DNA of 64,000 nucleotides from Halobacillus litoralis (GCF_004101865.1 NZ_CP026118.1:558001-622000), one strand, 5' to 3'. Counted from the stretch's first letter, positions 43,916 to 52,976 are shown. Numbers and translations are program-made. Notes: generated by a model from the sequence alone, not told the origin.

Positions 43916-44252
43916 GAGGCCACTGAAAAACCCTTCTCAATCCAGAAGAGTTGTTAAAGTTTGTTGTTGCTTCTCACGAATCGCTTGTCGGTAGATGCTT
44001 GCCGCGGGCACGGCCTCAGCTAACTTGGTCAAGAAGATCATTTGACCAAAGTGGATCTTCGGCTCGCGCTGTTCTCGCAGGCGTCACCACCGAACGCTCC
44101 TCGTGGAAGCAACGAGGCCTATCTGAAAAAAGTGATTTCTTTAAGGTATATATGTCTTATCGAAATAAAGAAGCCGAGTTGAACGATATAATCGTCCAGC
44201 CCGGCCTTTCTTTGATGCATAGCTCAGAAAGTTGCAGTTCTTCAGTGGCCAC
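43916..44252 (+). mobile_element. MITE-like element, copy 4, with 8-bp direct repeats
   Basis: Left end GAGGCCACTGAAAAACCC, right end TTCTTCAGTGGCCAC. Flanked on both sides by CATCTTCG (43908-43915 and 44253-44260), read as target-site duplication. Removing the element and one repeat restores AAAAATCCCC...CGGGTTTTG, the hairpin of the thiamine operon terminator on the minus strand. Confidence 0.8.
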
Positions 44253-44339
44253 CATCTTCGCGGGTTTTGTAAGCCAGCAGTTAATGTCGCTTTGCCCACT
44301 CTCCCAAGTCAGTCATTCACTTACGTCGGCAGGCTGATA

Positions 44340-45359
44340 TTACACTCCGACATATCGATGGTACAGCTTCTTCGCTTTTGTCACATCGTGGACTCCATGA
44401 ATCAAGGTTCTTCCCCCTTTGAAAACAACGAATCTCACTCCTTCTACCTCAAAGATAAGAAGTTCACCATTCTCTTTACGCTTTGCAGTCACAGCTGCCA
44501 GATGATTATTCAATTCCTGAAGCGACCGAGTTCCAGACTTCTCTGGTCTGACTTGAATGGTGTCCCGCCCGCAAAGAACCGCCGTCTGCATCCCTTTTTC
44601 TTTTTGTAAATAGGGGTAAGCAGCCTTTTCAGAACATGAATGACATTGGGGGTCTAAAAGGTTCGTTACGTTGATGGAAGAATGCTCCCCTTCCCAAACA
44701 TCAAAGTAAATGAATCGGGAAGAAAATGGAGAGCCGGTAAGATACTTCAAACACTCGGTCGTTTGATAAGAAGCTGTCATTTGTACAGCCGGTCCAATGA
44801 TACCAACCGTATCGCACGTCCCCCCGTTTTGAGGTACATGTTCAATCAGGCATTGCAAGCAAGGAGTTTCCCCTGGCATAATACCGAGGGAAACCCCATG
44901 ACTTTGCAAACAGCCGCCGTAAACCCATGGGACCTTATGTTTTGCTGTAACATCGTTGATGATAAACCGTGTATCGAAATTATCCGTGCCATCAAGGACC
45001 ATGTCCACATTCTGTATCAAACGTTCAGCATTTTCTGCATGAAAATCTTCAGCAATGCCCTCTATTACTATTTCAGAATTGATAGCTTTTAACCTTTCCT
45101 CAGCAGCCTTTGCTTTCGGGCGTGTGTGGGTTGCATCTTCTTCTGTATAAAGCTGTTGTCGCCCCAGATTGCTCCACTCGATGTAATCCCGATCGATAAG
45201 TGTCAATTTGCCGACCCCTGCTCTTGCTAACATTTCTGCATTGGCACACCCCAAAGCCCCTGCGCCTACGATCAGCACATGTTTACGTGAGAGGAGATCC
45301 TGTCCTTCATTACCTATTGCTGAAAAAAGCTGCTGTCGTGAATAGCGGTCCCTCATCAT
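44340..45359 (-). CDS. thiF: ThiF/MoeB-type adenylyltransferase
   Basis: 339 residues of the E1-like family which adenylates the C-terminus of ThiS. Nucleotide motif [14 protein letters not shown] (about residues 31-44), the conserved [16 protein letters not shown] segment (about 55-70) and two zinc CxxC pairs (CLQC near residue 170 and CHSC near residue 238) are present. A C-terminal extension of about 80 residues is normal for ThiF of Bacillus. Stop overlap with thiG start is 4 bases (44340-45359 vs 45356). Position in the thi operon supports thiF over moeB. Confidence 0.9.
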   Translation of the reverse strand: MMRDRYSRQQLFSAIGNEGQDLLSRKHVLIVGAGALGCANAEMLARAGVGKLTLIDRDYIEWSNLGRQQLYTEEDATHTRPKAKAAEERLKAINSEIVIEGIAEDFHAENAERLIQNVDMVLDGTDNFDTRFIINDVTAKHKVPWVYGGCLQSHGVSLGIMPGETPCLQCLIEHVPQNGGTCDTVGIIGPAVQMTASYQTTECLKYLTGSPFSSRFIYFDVWEGEHSSINVTNLLDPQCHSCSEKAAYPYLQKEKGMQTAVLCGRDTIQVRPEKSGTRSLQELNNHLAAVTAKRKENGELLIFEVEGVRFVVFKGGRTLIHGVHDVTKAKKLYHRYVGV

Positions 45360-46120
45360 TCAATCATCCCGTATTCCGGGCTGCTTTTTGTCGCATATGT
45401 TTTTTGCTTAATTCTGCCTGCTTCATAACCTAAACGCCCGGATCGGATGGCTAACTTCATTGCCTCGCTCATCTTGACAGGATCATCTGCCCCTGCAACG
45501 GCTGTATTCAACAATACGCCATCTGCCCCAAGCTCCATAGCCCATGCTGCATCTTTAGGGGAACCTATCCCTGCATCAACGATCACAGGTATTTCTGATT
45601 GTTCAATGATAAACTGAAGATTGCCCGGGTTTATAATGCCCTGCCCAGAACCGATTGGTGAAGCCCCAGGCATGACAGCATGAACGCCCTCCTCTTCTAA
45701 ACGCTTGGCTAATACCACGTCATCTGAGGTGTATGTCAACACTGTGAATCCTTCACTTAAAAGTTGTACAGACGCTTTCATCGTTTCAAAAGGATCAGGA
45801 AGCAATGTTTTATCACAACCGATCACTTCTACTTTAATCATGTCACACAACCCGGATGCATAAGCAAGACGGGCCATCCGTACGGCTTCTTCAGCATTTT
45901 TTGCTCCAGCTGTATTCGGAAGTAATGAGTATTTTTCTAAATCAAGTGCTTCCAGCAAGTTAGGCTCATCAGCATCAAAAATGTTCATCCTTCTTACTGT
46001 GAAGGTCAATATCTCAGTCTCTGAAGCTTCCACTGCTTCTTTCTGCATTTTGAAACTAGGGTATTTGCCAGTCCCTAACATCAATCGTGAATGGAAATGT
46101 TTAGCACCTATTTTTAACAT
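45356..46120 (-). CDS. thiG: Thiazole synthase ThiG
   Basis: 254 residues, TIM barrel forming the thiazole phosphate of thiamine from deoxyxylulose phosphate, dehydroglycine and ThiS thiocarboxylate. [12 protein letters not shown] at the N-terminus, [17 protein letters not shown] with the imine-forming Lys (about residue 98), [13 protein letters not shown] and [31 protein letters not shown] (shown in part) are diagnostic. Two bases separate it from thiS. Confidence 0.96.
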   Translation of the reverse strand: MLKIGAKHFHSRLMLGTGKYPSFKMQKEAVEASETEILTFTVRRMNIFDADEPNLLEALDLEKYSLLPNTAGAKNAEEAVRMARLAYASGLCDMIKVEVIGCDKTLLPDPFETMKASVQLLSEGFTVLTYTSDDVVLAKRLEEEGVHAVMPGASPIGSGQGIINPGNLQFIIEQSEIPVIVDAGIGSPKDAAWAMELGADGVLLNTAVAGADDPVKMSEAMKLAIRSGRLGYEAGRIKQKTYATKSSPEYGMIE

Positions 46121-46122
46121 GA

Positions 46123-46326
46123 TTATCCTCCTCCTACAAAATGAACAATTTCAACAGCGTCTCCATTGGAGAGCTTTGTGGTTTCATAAACATTTTTACT
46201 GATGATTTTCCGATTAACTTCCACAACTGAAAACACTTTCTTCACTTTATATACATCGAGCAAATCAGCCACTGTCGTTTCCTGTTCTGATAACTGCACG
46301 TCTTTCCCATTAACGCGAATATTCAT
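46123..46326 (-). CDS. thiS: Sulfur carrier protein ThiS
   Basis: 67 residues from ATG 46326 after AAGGAGGCAG. Ubiquitin-like: [19 protein letters not shown] at the start, VVEVNRKII in the core and a terminal VHFVGGG whose GG is the adenylation and thiocarboxylate site. Overlaps the end of thiO by 17 bases. The upstream-extended frame to 46404 is not used. Confidence 0.92.
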   Translation of the reverse strand: MNIRVNGKDVQLSEQETTVADLLDVYKVKKVFSVVEVNRKIISKNVYETTKLSNGDAVEIVHFVGGG

Positions 46327-47446
46327 AACGGCTGCCTCCTTCTCTTTGAAAGCGTTCCGGTGAGAACATTTCCTTAAGCACATTGGGAACTGTCTTTCCA
46401 GCAATCATATCTTTAATGATTTGGCCGGTAGCAGGAGCTAGCAAGATTCCATTACGATAATGACCGGTGGCAAAATACAGCCCCTCTATTTCAGGATGCT
46501 CACCGATGATCGGCCTGCCATCGACCGAACCTGGCCTAACCCCTGACCAACATCCATGGAAGGCTTCTTCTTGTAAATCAGGGAAAATGGAGAACACATC
46601 ATTCATCAATTTTGATAACCCCCCAGCTGTTGTGGCCGTGCTTCGGTCCTCAGGAATGGTAGTCGCCCCGATTACAAGGCGTCCATCCAGCTTTGGCACG
46701 AGGTAAAAATTGCGGAAGAATAAGGTCTCATTTACAAAGTGCCTGTCAGGTTTGATGGAAAAACATTCGCCTTTTGTCGGAACCATAGGGTTTGAAAGAC
46801 CAGTACCAGTAAACCAACGACCGCTTTCAGCCCCTGAAGCCACTACGACCTTTTCAGCAGTGAGTGAACCATTTTCGAGGTGGACTTTAAAAGCCCCTTT
46901 TGACTTTTCTACACTTACTACCCCATTATTCTCAAGCAGACCTCCACCATAAGCTAACGCCCCTCGCTTAAAGGCTTCACAAGCTTGTGCGGGTTCCACA
47001 TGTCCATCCTCTTTCATGAATAATGCTCCAGATGCTTTTTTAGTGACGGCAGGTATCCGCTCTCGTAGCTGGTGACCCGAAAGATACATTAAGTCAGGAA
47101 ACAGGTCCCTTTTTGCGAGCAAATCATCGTGATGTCGTGGATCGGTGGCAATTTCCAGCATGCCGCATTGTGAAAAGCCGATATCTATCTCTGTTTGTGC
47201 GTATAAGTCCGTACTTAATTTTTTATACAGATTTCTGCTATTCTCACAAAACTGGTGAAAAGCACCTGCTTCTTTATTTTCTGTATGCACCCCGAGCATG
47301 CCGGCAGCTGCCTTTGTCGCTCTATTGCCACTTGTATTCTTTTCCACCACTAACGAAGAAAGGCCACTTTCACTCAAATAATAGGAAACCGAATGACCTA
47401 TGATCCCCCCGCCGATAACCAACGTATCTATGTGCTTATCCATCAT
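46310..47446 (-). CDS. thiO: Glycine oxidase ThiO
   Basis: 378-residue FAD amine oxidase giving dehydroglycine for ThiG. VIGGGIIGHSVSYYL near the N-terminus binds FAD, TKAAAGMLGVH is the family-specific covering strand, and GCWSGVRPGSVDGRPIIGE plus the final FATGHYRNGILLAPATG complete the motif set. The N-terminus is MM; ATG 47446 has GGGG four bases before, and the next ATG 47443 seven. The end overlaps thiS, the start overlaps tenI. Confidence 0.93.
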   Translation of the reverse strand: MMDKHIDTLVIGGGIIGHSVSYYLSESGLSSLVVEKNTSGNRATKAAAGMLGVHTENKEAGAFHQFCENSRNLYKKLSTDLYAQTEIDIGFSQCGMLEIATDPRHHDDLLAKRDLFPDLMYLSGHQLRERIPAVTKKASGALFMKEDGHVEPAQACEAFKRGALAYGGGLLENNGVVSVEKSKGAFKVHLENGSLTAEKVVVASGAESGRWFTGTGLSNPMVPTKGECFSIKPDRHFVNETLFFRNFYLVPKLDGRLVIGATTIPEDRSTATTAGGLSKLMNDVFSIFPDLQEEAFHGCWSGVRPGSVDGRPIIGEHPEIEGLYFATGHYRNGILLAPATGQIIKDMIAGKTVPNVLKEMFSPERFQREGGSRYEYSR

Positions 47447-48038
47447 AAAGCCCCTTCCTTTTGTAACGATCCGCCGCTTCCAGAGGATCTTCAGCACTGA
47501 ATATCCCAGACATGACCGCGATCCCTTCCACCCCTATCGCAGTCAGTTCTTTCACTTTTCCAGGATGAATCCCCCCGATTGCCACCACTGGAATACTGAG
47601 CACCCCAGTCAGGTTGGCGACGTTTCCGATTCCTCTAGGAGTCCTTCCTTTTTTACTGCTTGTGGAATAAACGTGGCCATACATGACATAATCCGCTCCT
47701 TCCTCTTCTGCTTGTATAGCTGCATCTATGGTATGTACAGATACACCTACAGTGAGGTGCGGGTATATTTTCCTTACCTTGTTGACTGCTGCCCCATTTT
47801 CCGGAAGATGAAGATGATCGACCCCCGTCAAACCCGCAACATCCATATGTTTATGAACACAAAGCTTCTGTTTAGGAACTCCACTTTCCAGCAAGTTCCT
47901 TACAAAAGAAAGATACCCGGAAACCGTCTTTTGTTTTTCCCTCAGAATGATGAGGTCAACAACCTCTGCCAAATCAAGAATGGTTCTTACCAAATCTGTT
48001 TCTTCCATTTCTCCATTAGTAACGGCGACTAATTTCAC
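47436..48038 (-). CDS. tenI: Thiazole tautomerase TenI
   Basis: 200 residues resembling ThiE but shorter and with the TenI pattern: MKLVAVTNGEMEE, LREKQK at residues 32-37, HKHMDVA in place of the ThiE N-D substrate motif, VGVSVHTI and VAIGGIHPGKVKEL. It aromatises the thiazole tautomer released by ThiG. First gene of tenI-thiO-thiS-thiG-thiF, 70 bases downstream of the terminator arm of the TPP riboswitch; tenA and thiD, present in the B. subtilis operon, are missing. Confidence 0.85.
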   Translation of the reverse strand: MKLVAVTNGEMEETDLVRTILDLAEVVDLIILREKQKTVSGYLSFVRNLLESGVPKQKLCVHKHMDVAGLTGVDHLHLPENGAAVNKVRKIYPHLTVGVSVHTIDAAIQAEEEGADYVMYGHVYSTSSKKGRTPRGIGNVANLTGVLSIPVVAIGGIHPGKVKELTAIGVEGIAVMSGIFSAEDPLEAADRYKRKGLYDG

Positions 48039-48109
48039 AACCTCACCTCCTCAACAGGAATATAAGCGCCATGACCCACACTCGCAGAGCTAAACAAAAT
48101 TTTTAACAA

Positions 48110-48142
48110 AAAAATGCCACCTTCCCGGAGGAGAGTGGCATG
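48110..48142 (-). terminator. Terminator arm of the TPP riboswitch
   Basis: Minus-strand TGCCACT / AGGTGGCA stem followed by seven T, about 65 bases after the aptamer. It provides transcriptional control of the thi operon. Confidence 0.75.
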
Positions 48143-48204
48143 ACCTATTTTTATTACCAACATGAAAATGCATCCATTTCACGTGTGAAAATACAAAGGC
48201 TTTG

Positions 48205-48303
48205 TCACTTTCCTCCGCTGGTTTTAATGCCAGTTCAGGTTCAAAGAGTCTCGAAGTTCTACTTCAATCTCAGCCTTTAAGTAAAGGCACCCCTAGTGAG
48301 TAA
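48205..48303 (-). ncRNA. TPP riboswitch (THI-box) of the thiamine operon
   Basis: On the minus strand the conserved core is ACTAGGGGTGCC, then AGGCTGAGAT, then CTTTGAACCTGAACTGG and ACCAGCGGAGGAAAGTG. Binding of thiamine pyrophosphate would favour the terminator at 48110-48142 and shut the operon. Confidence 0.93.
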
Positions 48304-48406
48304 TTCATTATTTTGTTATGGTCACTTCAACCTTACAATATTTTGAAAGTTCCGTCTACCGTAAGTGAGTATATTTTCGTTCAATTCTACTTCATTCATC
48401 TAATAA

Positions 48407-48834
48407 GTCCAACCGAAAAACCCCTTTCAATCCAGAGGAGCTGATAAAGTTTGTTGTTGCTTCTCACGAATCGCTTATCGGTGGATGCTTGCCGCGGGCA
48501 CGGCCTCAGCTAACTTGGTCAAGAAGATCACTTGACCAAGTGGATCTTCGGCTCGCGCTGTTCCCGCAGGCGTCACCACCGAACGCTCATCGTGGAAGCA
48601 ACGAGGTCCATCTAAAAAGAGTGATTTCCTTTGAATTATAAAAGAGAATCACCTGAGATTACAAGGGACGATAGCGATATTCACCGTCAATATCAAACGG
48701 ATACTAAAGCACACGGGGGAGCAAGAGCCCCAAGGTTTCAGCGATATGAAGAAGCCGAGTTGAACGATAAAATCGTCCGACTCGGCTTTTTCTTTGATGC
48801 ATCACTCAGAAAGTTGCAATTCTTCAGTAGCCTC
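48407..48834 (+). mobile_element. MITE-like element, copy 5 (longest)
   Basis: Right end TTCTTCAGTAGCCTC intact; left end GTCCAACCGAAAAACCCC degraded. Carries all blocks: CACGAATCGCTT, ACTTGGTCAAGAAGATCACTTGACCAAGT as a perfect stem-loop (48512-48540), GCGCTGTTCCCGCAGGCGTC, the central block with CACCGTCAATATCAAACGG, and AGCCGAGTTGAACGATAAAAT. It lies just upstream of the promoter region of the thi riboswitch. Confidence 0.75.
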
Positions 48835-48896
48835 TCAAAAAAGGCGGTTTAGCATTTAGATCCTTTATTCAACATTGCATTGTTTAAAGCCAAGGA

Positions 48897-50234
48897 TTAC
48901 TGCTGTTTAGATTGTTTGCGGAGGAAGACGCCTGCCGCTGCAATTGCTGCAAGAATGGATGCATACAACCAGATGTTGTTATCTGTCGCTGTGCCACCCA
49001 TGCCTGTATCCGGCATTTCCTCTGGCATTTCCTCACCCATGAATTTATCAGGGTATGCTCCTACAATCCCAGTGGAAAGAGCTTTAGATGCGCCGAACAT
49101 ATGAGCATAAGAATCTCTTAAAGTCATATAGGTTTTCTCATAGTCTTCAGCTGCATATTGATCAAACGTATTGAACAAGTAATCGGCATGTTGCTGCAGA
49201 CTTGGAGCCAGTTTATCTGCACTTATCTCGCCTTTAGTACCTTGCTCAAGGAACTTAGCGAATGTTTCACGATAATCTTCCAACGCTTTCATGGCTTCTT
49301 CTTTCTTCGCTTCATCATCATTTCCTGTCGCTTTTACATAAGAAACGAAGTCATCGATGTGCTGTGTCCAAATGTTATTGAACTGGGAACCAGCTTCTTC
49401 ACCAAAGATGGACGTAATCGCTTTCGTCAAGTCTTCTGTATTATTTGAAAGAGCTTTAGCGGATGCTTCAAAATCTTCTGATCCATCAAGTCCATTTTGC
49501 ATCGCCATCGTAGCTAGTCCAACATGTTCACTCAAAAGGTGGTTCAGGTTAGAACGAAGGTCGGCAGCTGGAGTGACAGCTTTCGTATTGTTGAATTTAT
49601 CCGGGAATTGATTAACGATGGCACTAGACATCCCTTTACTTACGCCATACATATGCTCAATGGCTTTACGCTCTTTCATATACGCTTCTTCATAATCCCC
49701 TGCTACATATGCATCAAAAGCACCGATCAACTGGTCGACGTGCATTTGTAAGCCTTCAGCAAGACCATCTGCTTTCAAGCGGTTTCCGGTCGCTTCTGAA
49801 ATAAATTCAGAGAAGTCCTCACGATACTGGTTCAATTCATCCAATGCCATTTGTTTTGCTTCTTCATCTTCATTACCTGTCGCTTTCACATAATCGACGA
49901 AGTAACCAATGTGAGAAGACCACATCTCATTGAACTTCTCCCCAGCCTCTTTACCATATACAGATTCAATAGCAGCTGTGAGGTCATCAGTGTTGGAGGA
50001 TAAAGCAGCAGCAGATTGTTCAAAATCCGATGCACCTTCCGCTCCTTTTCTCATTGTTTCAACAGCCAGGTAAGCATGCTCACTGAACAAGTTGTCCAGC
50101 TGGGATCGCAACTCTACTGCTTCCGTTTGAGTTTGTGGAATCTTATGTTCTTCAGCATTCACGATATCCAAAGACGTAGGGAGTAACAGACTTGCACTCA
50201 TTGGTACGACTAATAGAGCTTTTTTGAAATTCAT
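48897..50234 (-). CDS. Cell-wall-anchored protein with a duplicated helical domain
   Basis: 445 residues: signal peptide (residues 1-27, ending at VNAEE), two similar domains of about 170 residues (about 38-215 and 222-400), then a Glu/Pro/Met linker, MPDTG as a variant sortase motif (usual LPxTG), a hydrophobic helix and a basic tail RKQSKQQ. The two domains share LRSxLxxLxSEHxxLA, DFExSAxALSxNTxDLT, HIxxFVxYVKATGN and a PDKF end; the repeated His in SEH, HI and QMH/QQH suggests a metal-binding four-helix bundle. I know no function. ATG 50234 is preceded by AAGGAGAG. Confidence 0.8.
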   Translation of the reverse strand: MNFKKALLVVPMSASLLLPTSLDIVNAEEHKIPQTQTEAVELRSQLDNLFSEHAYLAVETMRKGAEGASDFEQSAAALSSNTDDLTAAIESVYGKEAGEKFNEMWSSHIGYFVDYVKATGNEDEEAKQMALDELNQYREDFSEFISEATGNRLKADGLAEGLQMHVDQLIGAFDAYVAGDYEEAYMKERKAIEHMYGVSKGMSSAIVNQFPDKFNNTKAVTPAADLRSNLNHLLSEHVGLATMAMQNGLDGSEDFEASAKALSNNTEDLTKAITSIFGEEAGSQFNNIWTQHIDDFVSYVKATGNDDEAKKEEAMKALEDYRETFAKFLEQGTKGEISADKLAPSLQQHADYLFNTFDQYAAEDYEKTYMTLRDSYAHMFGASKALSTGIVGAYPDKFMGEEMPEEMPDTGMGGTATDNNIWLYASILAAIAAAGVFLRKQSKQQ

Positions 50235-50446
50235 GATTCATTCATCTCTCCTTCGTTTTTGTTTTTTCACATAGCTATCGGACAAGGATCAAATTTGGAT
50301 CACATTTTTCATGAAAAAATTAACTTTTCACTCGTTTGCTGTCGTTTTTCCTGTGTTGACAGGGTCTATGGACATAAATGATAACCTTTGGAATTTTTCA
50401 GCAAATCAGAGGGAGAGAAGAAGTACGGAGATTTTTTATCAATAGC
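50235..50446. other. Intergenic region upstream of the surface protein
   Basis: Carries the surface-protein promoter region (minus strand; no clear pair) and a TTGACA with TGATAA 17 bases on (about 50357-50385) facing right, with no gene in range on that strand. GGATCAAATTTGGATC at about 50286 is a short repeat of possible regulatory use. Confidence 0.4.
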
Positions 50447-50477
50447 ACAAAAAAACCAACCTGATGGAGGATGGCTT
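50447..50477 (-). terminator. Terminator-like hairpin after the cupin locus
   Basis: On the minus strand AGCCATCC / GGTTGGTT with loop TCCATCA, one mismatch, then a T-run of seven. About 95 bases beyond the end of the reading frame at 50570. Confidence 0.5.
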
Positions 50478-50569
50478 TGGATAAATATATAATGTTTGAA
50501 TTAATAAGCGTAAAAAGGATTTTCTGTATAATAAATCAATGGAAAACTCTAATTAACAATGTACTTCCT

Positions 50570-50827
50570 TTACATGTTTTTACTTTGCTGAAGAAGTTTG
50601 GATTTCCCTGTACGTTCCCACTCTTCTACTATTTCATTAGCTCTTTCTTGTGAATAACTTTTCCCTACGTGGAGTCGCATTAGTACTAATTCTTGAAGAA
50701 TGTGTGTGGCGTTTACTCCTCTTTTCACATCCTCCAGCCCTTCCTCCACTAAAAATTCCGTGTACTGCACCCATTCATCTGGTGTCCTGCCAAAAACAAC
50801 AGATTCTTCATAGCCTTCACTGTAGCC
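50570..50827 (-). pseudogene. Downstream half of an interrupted cupin gene
   Basis: In the same frame as the cupin gene and directly after its TAA, 85 further residues follow: GYSEGYEESVVFGRTPDEW, then YTEFLVEEGLEDVKRGVNAT and a helical IVEEWERTGKSKLLQQ end. No in-frame ATG precedes them, and the GTG at 50770 has no ribosome site. The simplest reading is that one gene was split by a stop codon, leaving this part untranslated. It could also be produced by readthrough. Confidence 0.5.
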
Positions 50828-51382
50828 TTATTCCGCATCTATTGCATCTGCTTTGGTAACATGAACTGTTCCAAATGGATGGTTAGGTGGGGCGTATATC
50901 GAGTAAAGCTTAAGAGGTGTCTCACCTGTATTGGTTAGATTATGCCATGTACCAGCAGGTATGATTATGGCGGAATCGTCATAGACATTTTTTTCAAAGT
51001 TTAATTGATCTTTACTTTTACCCATCTGGACAAACCCTTGCCCTTGTTCAATACGTAGGAATTGATCAAGATTAGGATGCATTTCCAAACCGATATCTTC
51101 ACCTACATTTATACTCATTACTGTCATCTGTAAATGGGATCCAGTCCATAAAGCTGTACGATAAGTATTGTTTTGTTTCGTTGCTTCATTGATATTGACG
51201 ACGTATGATTCAGGTCCATAATCCATTAATGATATACTCCTATCGTTGGTGGATGAACGGTAATAATTAAATCTATTTTCATTAGGAGGAGCCCAGTAAA
51301 CTGATTGTGTTCCATAGTTATTCAATGGTCCATGAACATAATATGGATGTTGATAAGTGAACATATAAGGAACGTAATACAT
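50828..51382 (-). CDS. Cupin-domain protein, possibly truncated by a nonsense codon
   Basis: About 184 residues. A Tyr- and Pro-rich N-terminus (YYVPYMFTYQHPYYVHGP) is followed by a single cupin: MSINVGEDIGLEMHPNLDQFLRI with the metal-binding His/Glu, and IIIPAGTWHNLTNTGETPLKLYSIY as second motif. It ends HVTKADAIDAE and TAA at 50830-50828. ATG 51382 lies eight bases after AAGGGAT. The frame continues beyond the stop (50570-50827). Confidence 0.7.
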   Translation of the reverse strand: MYYVPYMFTYQHPYYVHGPLNNYGTQSVYWAPPNENRFNYYRSSTNDRSISLMDYGPESYVVNINEATKQNNTYRTALWTGSHLQMTVMSINVGEDIGLEMHPNLDQFLRIEQGQGFVQMGKSKDQLNFEKNVYDDSAIIIPAGTWHNLTNTGETPLKLYSIYAPPNHPFGTVHVTKADAIDAE

Positions 51383-51580
51383 CTTTCTCAATCCCTTCGC
51401 AATTTATAAAATCATCGTATGTATTCGTTTAGGAAACGTACCTGCATACAAAAGATCGACTCATGTTATCGGGTGGATTGGGCATTTTATAGATAGAATT
51501 AAAAGATGCTGAACTTGCCTAAATGAAAAAAACAATTAAACTGAAGAGTATCAATTTAAGCAATGAAAAGGGAGGATAAT

Positions 51581-52615
51581 ATGAAAGCTGTACAAGTAAC
51601 AGGTTACGGTGATGTAGACAAATTAGAGCTCGTGGAAAAAAAGGTGCCGGAACCGAAAAGTGATGAAGTACTCATTAAAGTGAAGGCTTGTGGAATCAAT
51701 AATACTGAAATTTGGATGCGAGAAGGAGCTTATGGGTCAGGGGGTAAGTCAGGTTGGCGGCCAGAAGGTGTACAATTCCCTCGCATACCAGGATCAGACA
51801 TCACTGGTTGTATTGAGAAGACAGGAAGTGAAGTGGATGAAAGCTTAATAGGAAAAGATGTCGTCTTATTTCCATTCACATCAAGCGGCAAAGAAGGACT
51901 TGAGCATATCTCAGAAGATATGTCCTTTATCGGTTCTGAATACGATGGAGGATATGCCGAATACGTAACTTGGCCCGCTGACCTATGCTATGAGATGCCT
52001 CTAACCGATTCGATTGAAAGTGCCGTCTTCTCTGTAAGCGGAATGACTGCCTGGCATATGGTGGAACAAATCAAAGCAAAGCCAGAGGAAACAATCATGG
52101 TGACCGGTGCAAATGGCGGTGTAGGTTCTCTGAACGTCCAAATTGCTGCCAACGTATTCGGGTCTAAGGTCATCGCGATTGTCGGAGATTTGAAGCTTGA
52201 GGAAAAAATGAAGGAATTAGGAGCCACCCACGTGCTATCGTACAAGTCTGACAACCTAGCTGAACAGATCATCGAAGTAAACGGCGGCCCGGTCGATTCT
52301 GTCTTGGATGTAGTAGGCGATGCCTTATTCAGCACTTCCTTGCAAGTACTCAAAAAGGGAGGGAAATTTTGCACATCTGGTTCAGCAGGGGGGCAAAAAA
52401 CTGAGCTTGATTTCCGGACCCTCTACTTGAAACACATCACTCTGTACGGTTCTGTTCTAGGGACAAGAAACGAGTTCAAACGCATGCTTGATGCTATAGA
52501 AGAGGGTAAAATCAAACCGGTCATTGACCGCACCTTTCCACTAGAAGAAGCCCGGGAAGCTCAAGCCTATTTTAAAAATGCAGGCAAACTCGGGAAGATC
52601 GTCCTCATCCCATAA
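51581..52615 (+). CDS. Zinc-type MDR / quinone oxidoreductase-like dehydrogenase
   Basis: 344 residues of the medium-chain dehydrogenase family. MKAVQVTGYGDVDKLELVE starts the GroES-like domain, ACGINNTEIWMREG lies at about residue 40, PGSDITGCIEKTG at about 70, and the nucleotide site is VTGANGGVGSLNVQIAANVF near residue 172 (GxGxxG as GANGGVG). The catalytic zinc ligands of alcohol dehydrogenases are not all present, so it may be an NADPH quinone reductase-like enzyme. ATG 51581 lies five bases after GGGAGG. Confidence 0.8.
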   Translation: MKAVQVTGYGDVDKLELVEKKVPEPKSDEVLIKVKACGINNTEIWMREGAYGSGGKSGWRPEGVQFPRIPGSDITGCIEKTGSEVDESLIGKDVVLFPFTSSGKEGLEHISEDMSFIGSEYDGGYAEYVTWPADLCYEMPLTDSIESAVFSVSGMTAWHMVEQIKAKPEETIMVTGANGGVGSLNVQIAANVFGSKVIAIVGDLKLEEKMKELGATHVLSYKSDNLAEQIIEVNGGPVDSVLDVVGDALFSTSLQVLKKGGKFCTSGSAGGQKTELDFRTLYLKHITLYGSVLGTRNEFKRMLDAIEEGKIKPVIDRTFPLEEAREAQAYFKNAGKLGKIVLIP

Positions 52616-52940
52616 AGCTTTTGAATAAAGGGGGGTAACGGCAGTAGAGTCGCTTGTCCTCCCCCCTCACATTTTATATCGAAGAAGATCCATGTACCCT
52701 CACCTTCACCAGCCTGTTAAATACTAATTAAACCACACCCTGTCTACCATTCAGACCTTCCCCCCTCTGCATATCAAACCGTTCTTCTATTCCCCTCAAG
52801 AAAACCTTCTTAATTAAACAGTCCTCCTGGCTATTTCGCCCTATTATTCTATTAAATTTTGCAAATATTTAAATTTGTTTATATACTATACAATATCCTT
52901 TTTCATTCCAAGTATGAATACTGAGTTCTTGGTCATGAAA
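52616..52940. other. Intergenic region upstream of the YfcC transporter
   Basis: About 325 bases without a gene. Low-complexity C-rich segments (52620-52670), then an AT-rich part with TATACT and TACAAT boxes (52885-52896) that probably holds the promoter of the transporter gene; its -35 box is not clear. Confidence 0.4.
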
Positions 52941-52958
52941 ATTGAATAATTATTCACC
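52941..52958. promoter_or_regulatory. ArgR box before the YfcC-family gene
   Basis: ATTGAATAATTATTCACC contains TGAATAATTATTCA, a perfect inverted repeat that agrees with the ArgR (AhrC) half-site consensus TGAAT-N4-ATTCA. It lies between the promoter area and the ribosome site (AGGAGG at 52960) of the transporter. Confidence 0.6.
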
Positions 52959-52976
52959 AGGAGGTATAAGGACGAC

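Noticed and set aside
43951..44337. 128-codon plus-strand frame in MITE copy 4
   Set aside because: Runs through the element and into flanking DNA, without start signal; explained by the repeat.
50471..50653. 60-codon plus-strand frame
   Set aside because: GGAGG directly abuts its ATG, the peptide is low in complexity and it is antisense to the cupin-locus terminator and downstream frame.
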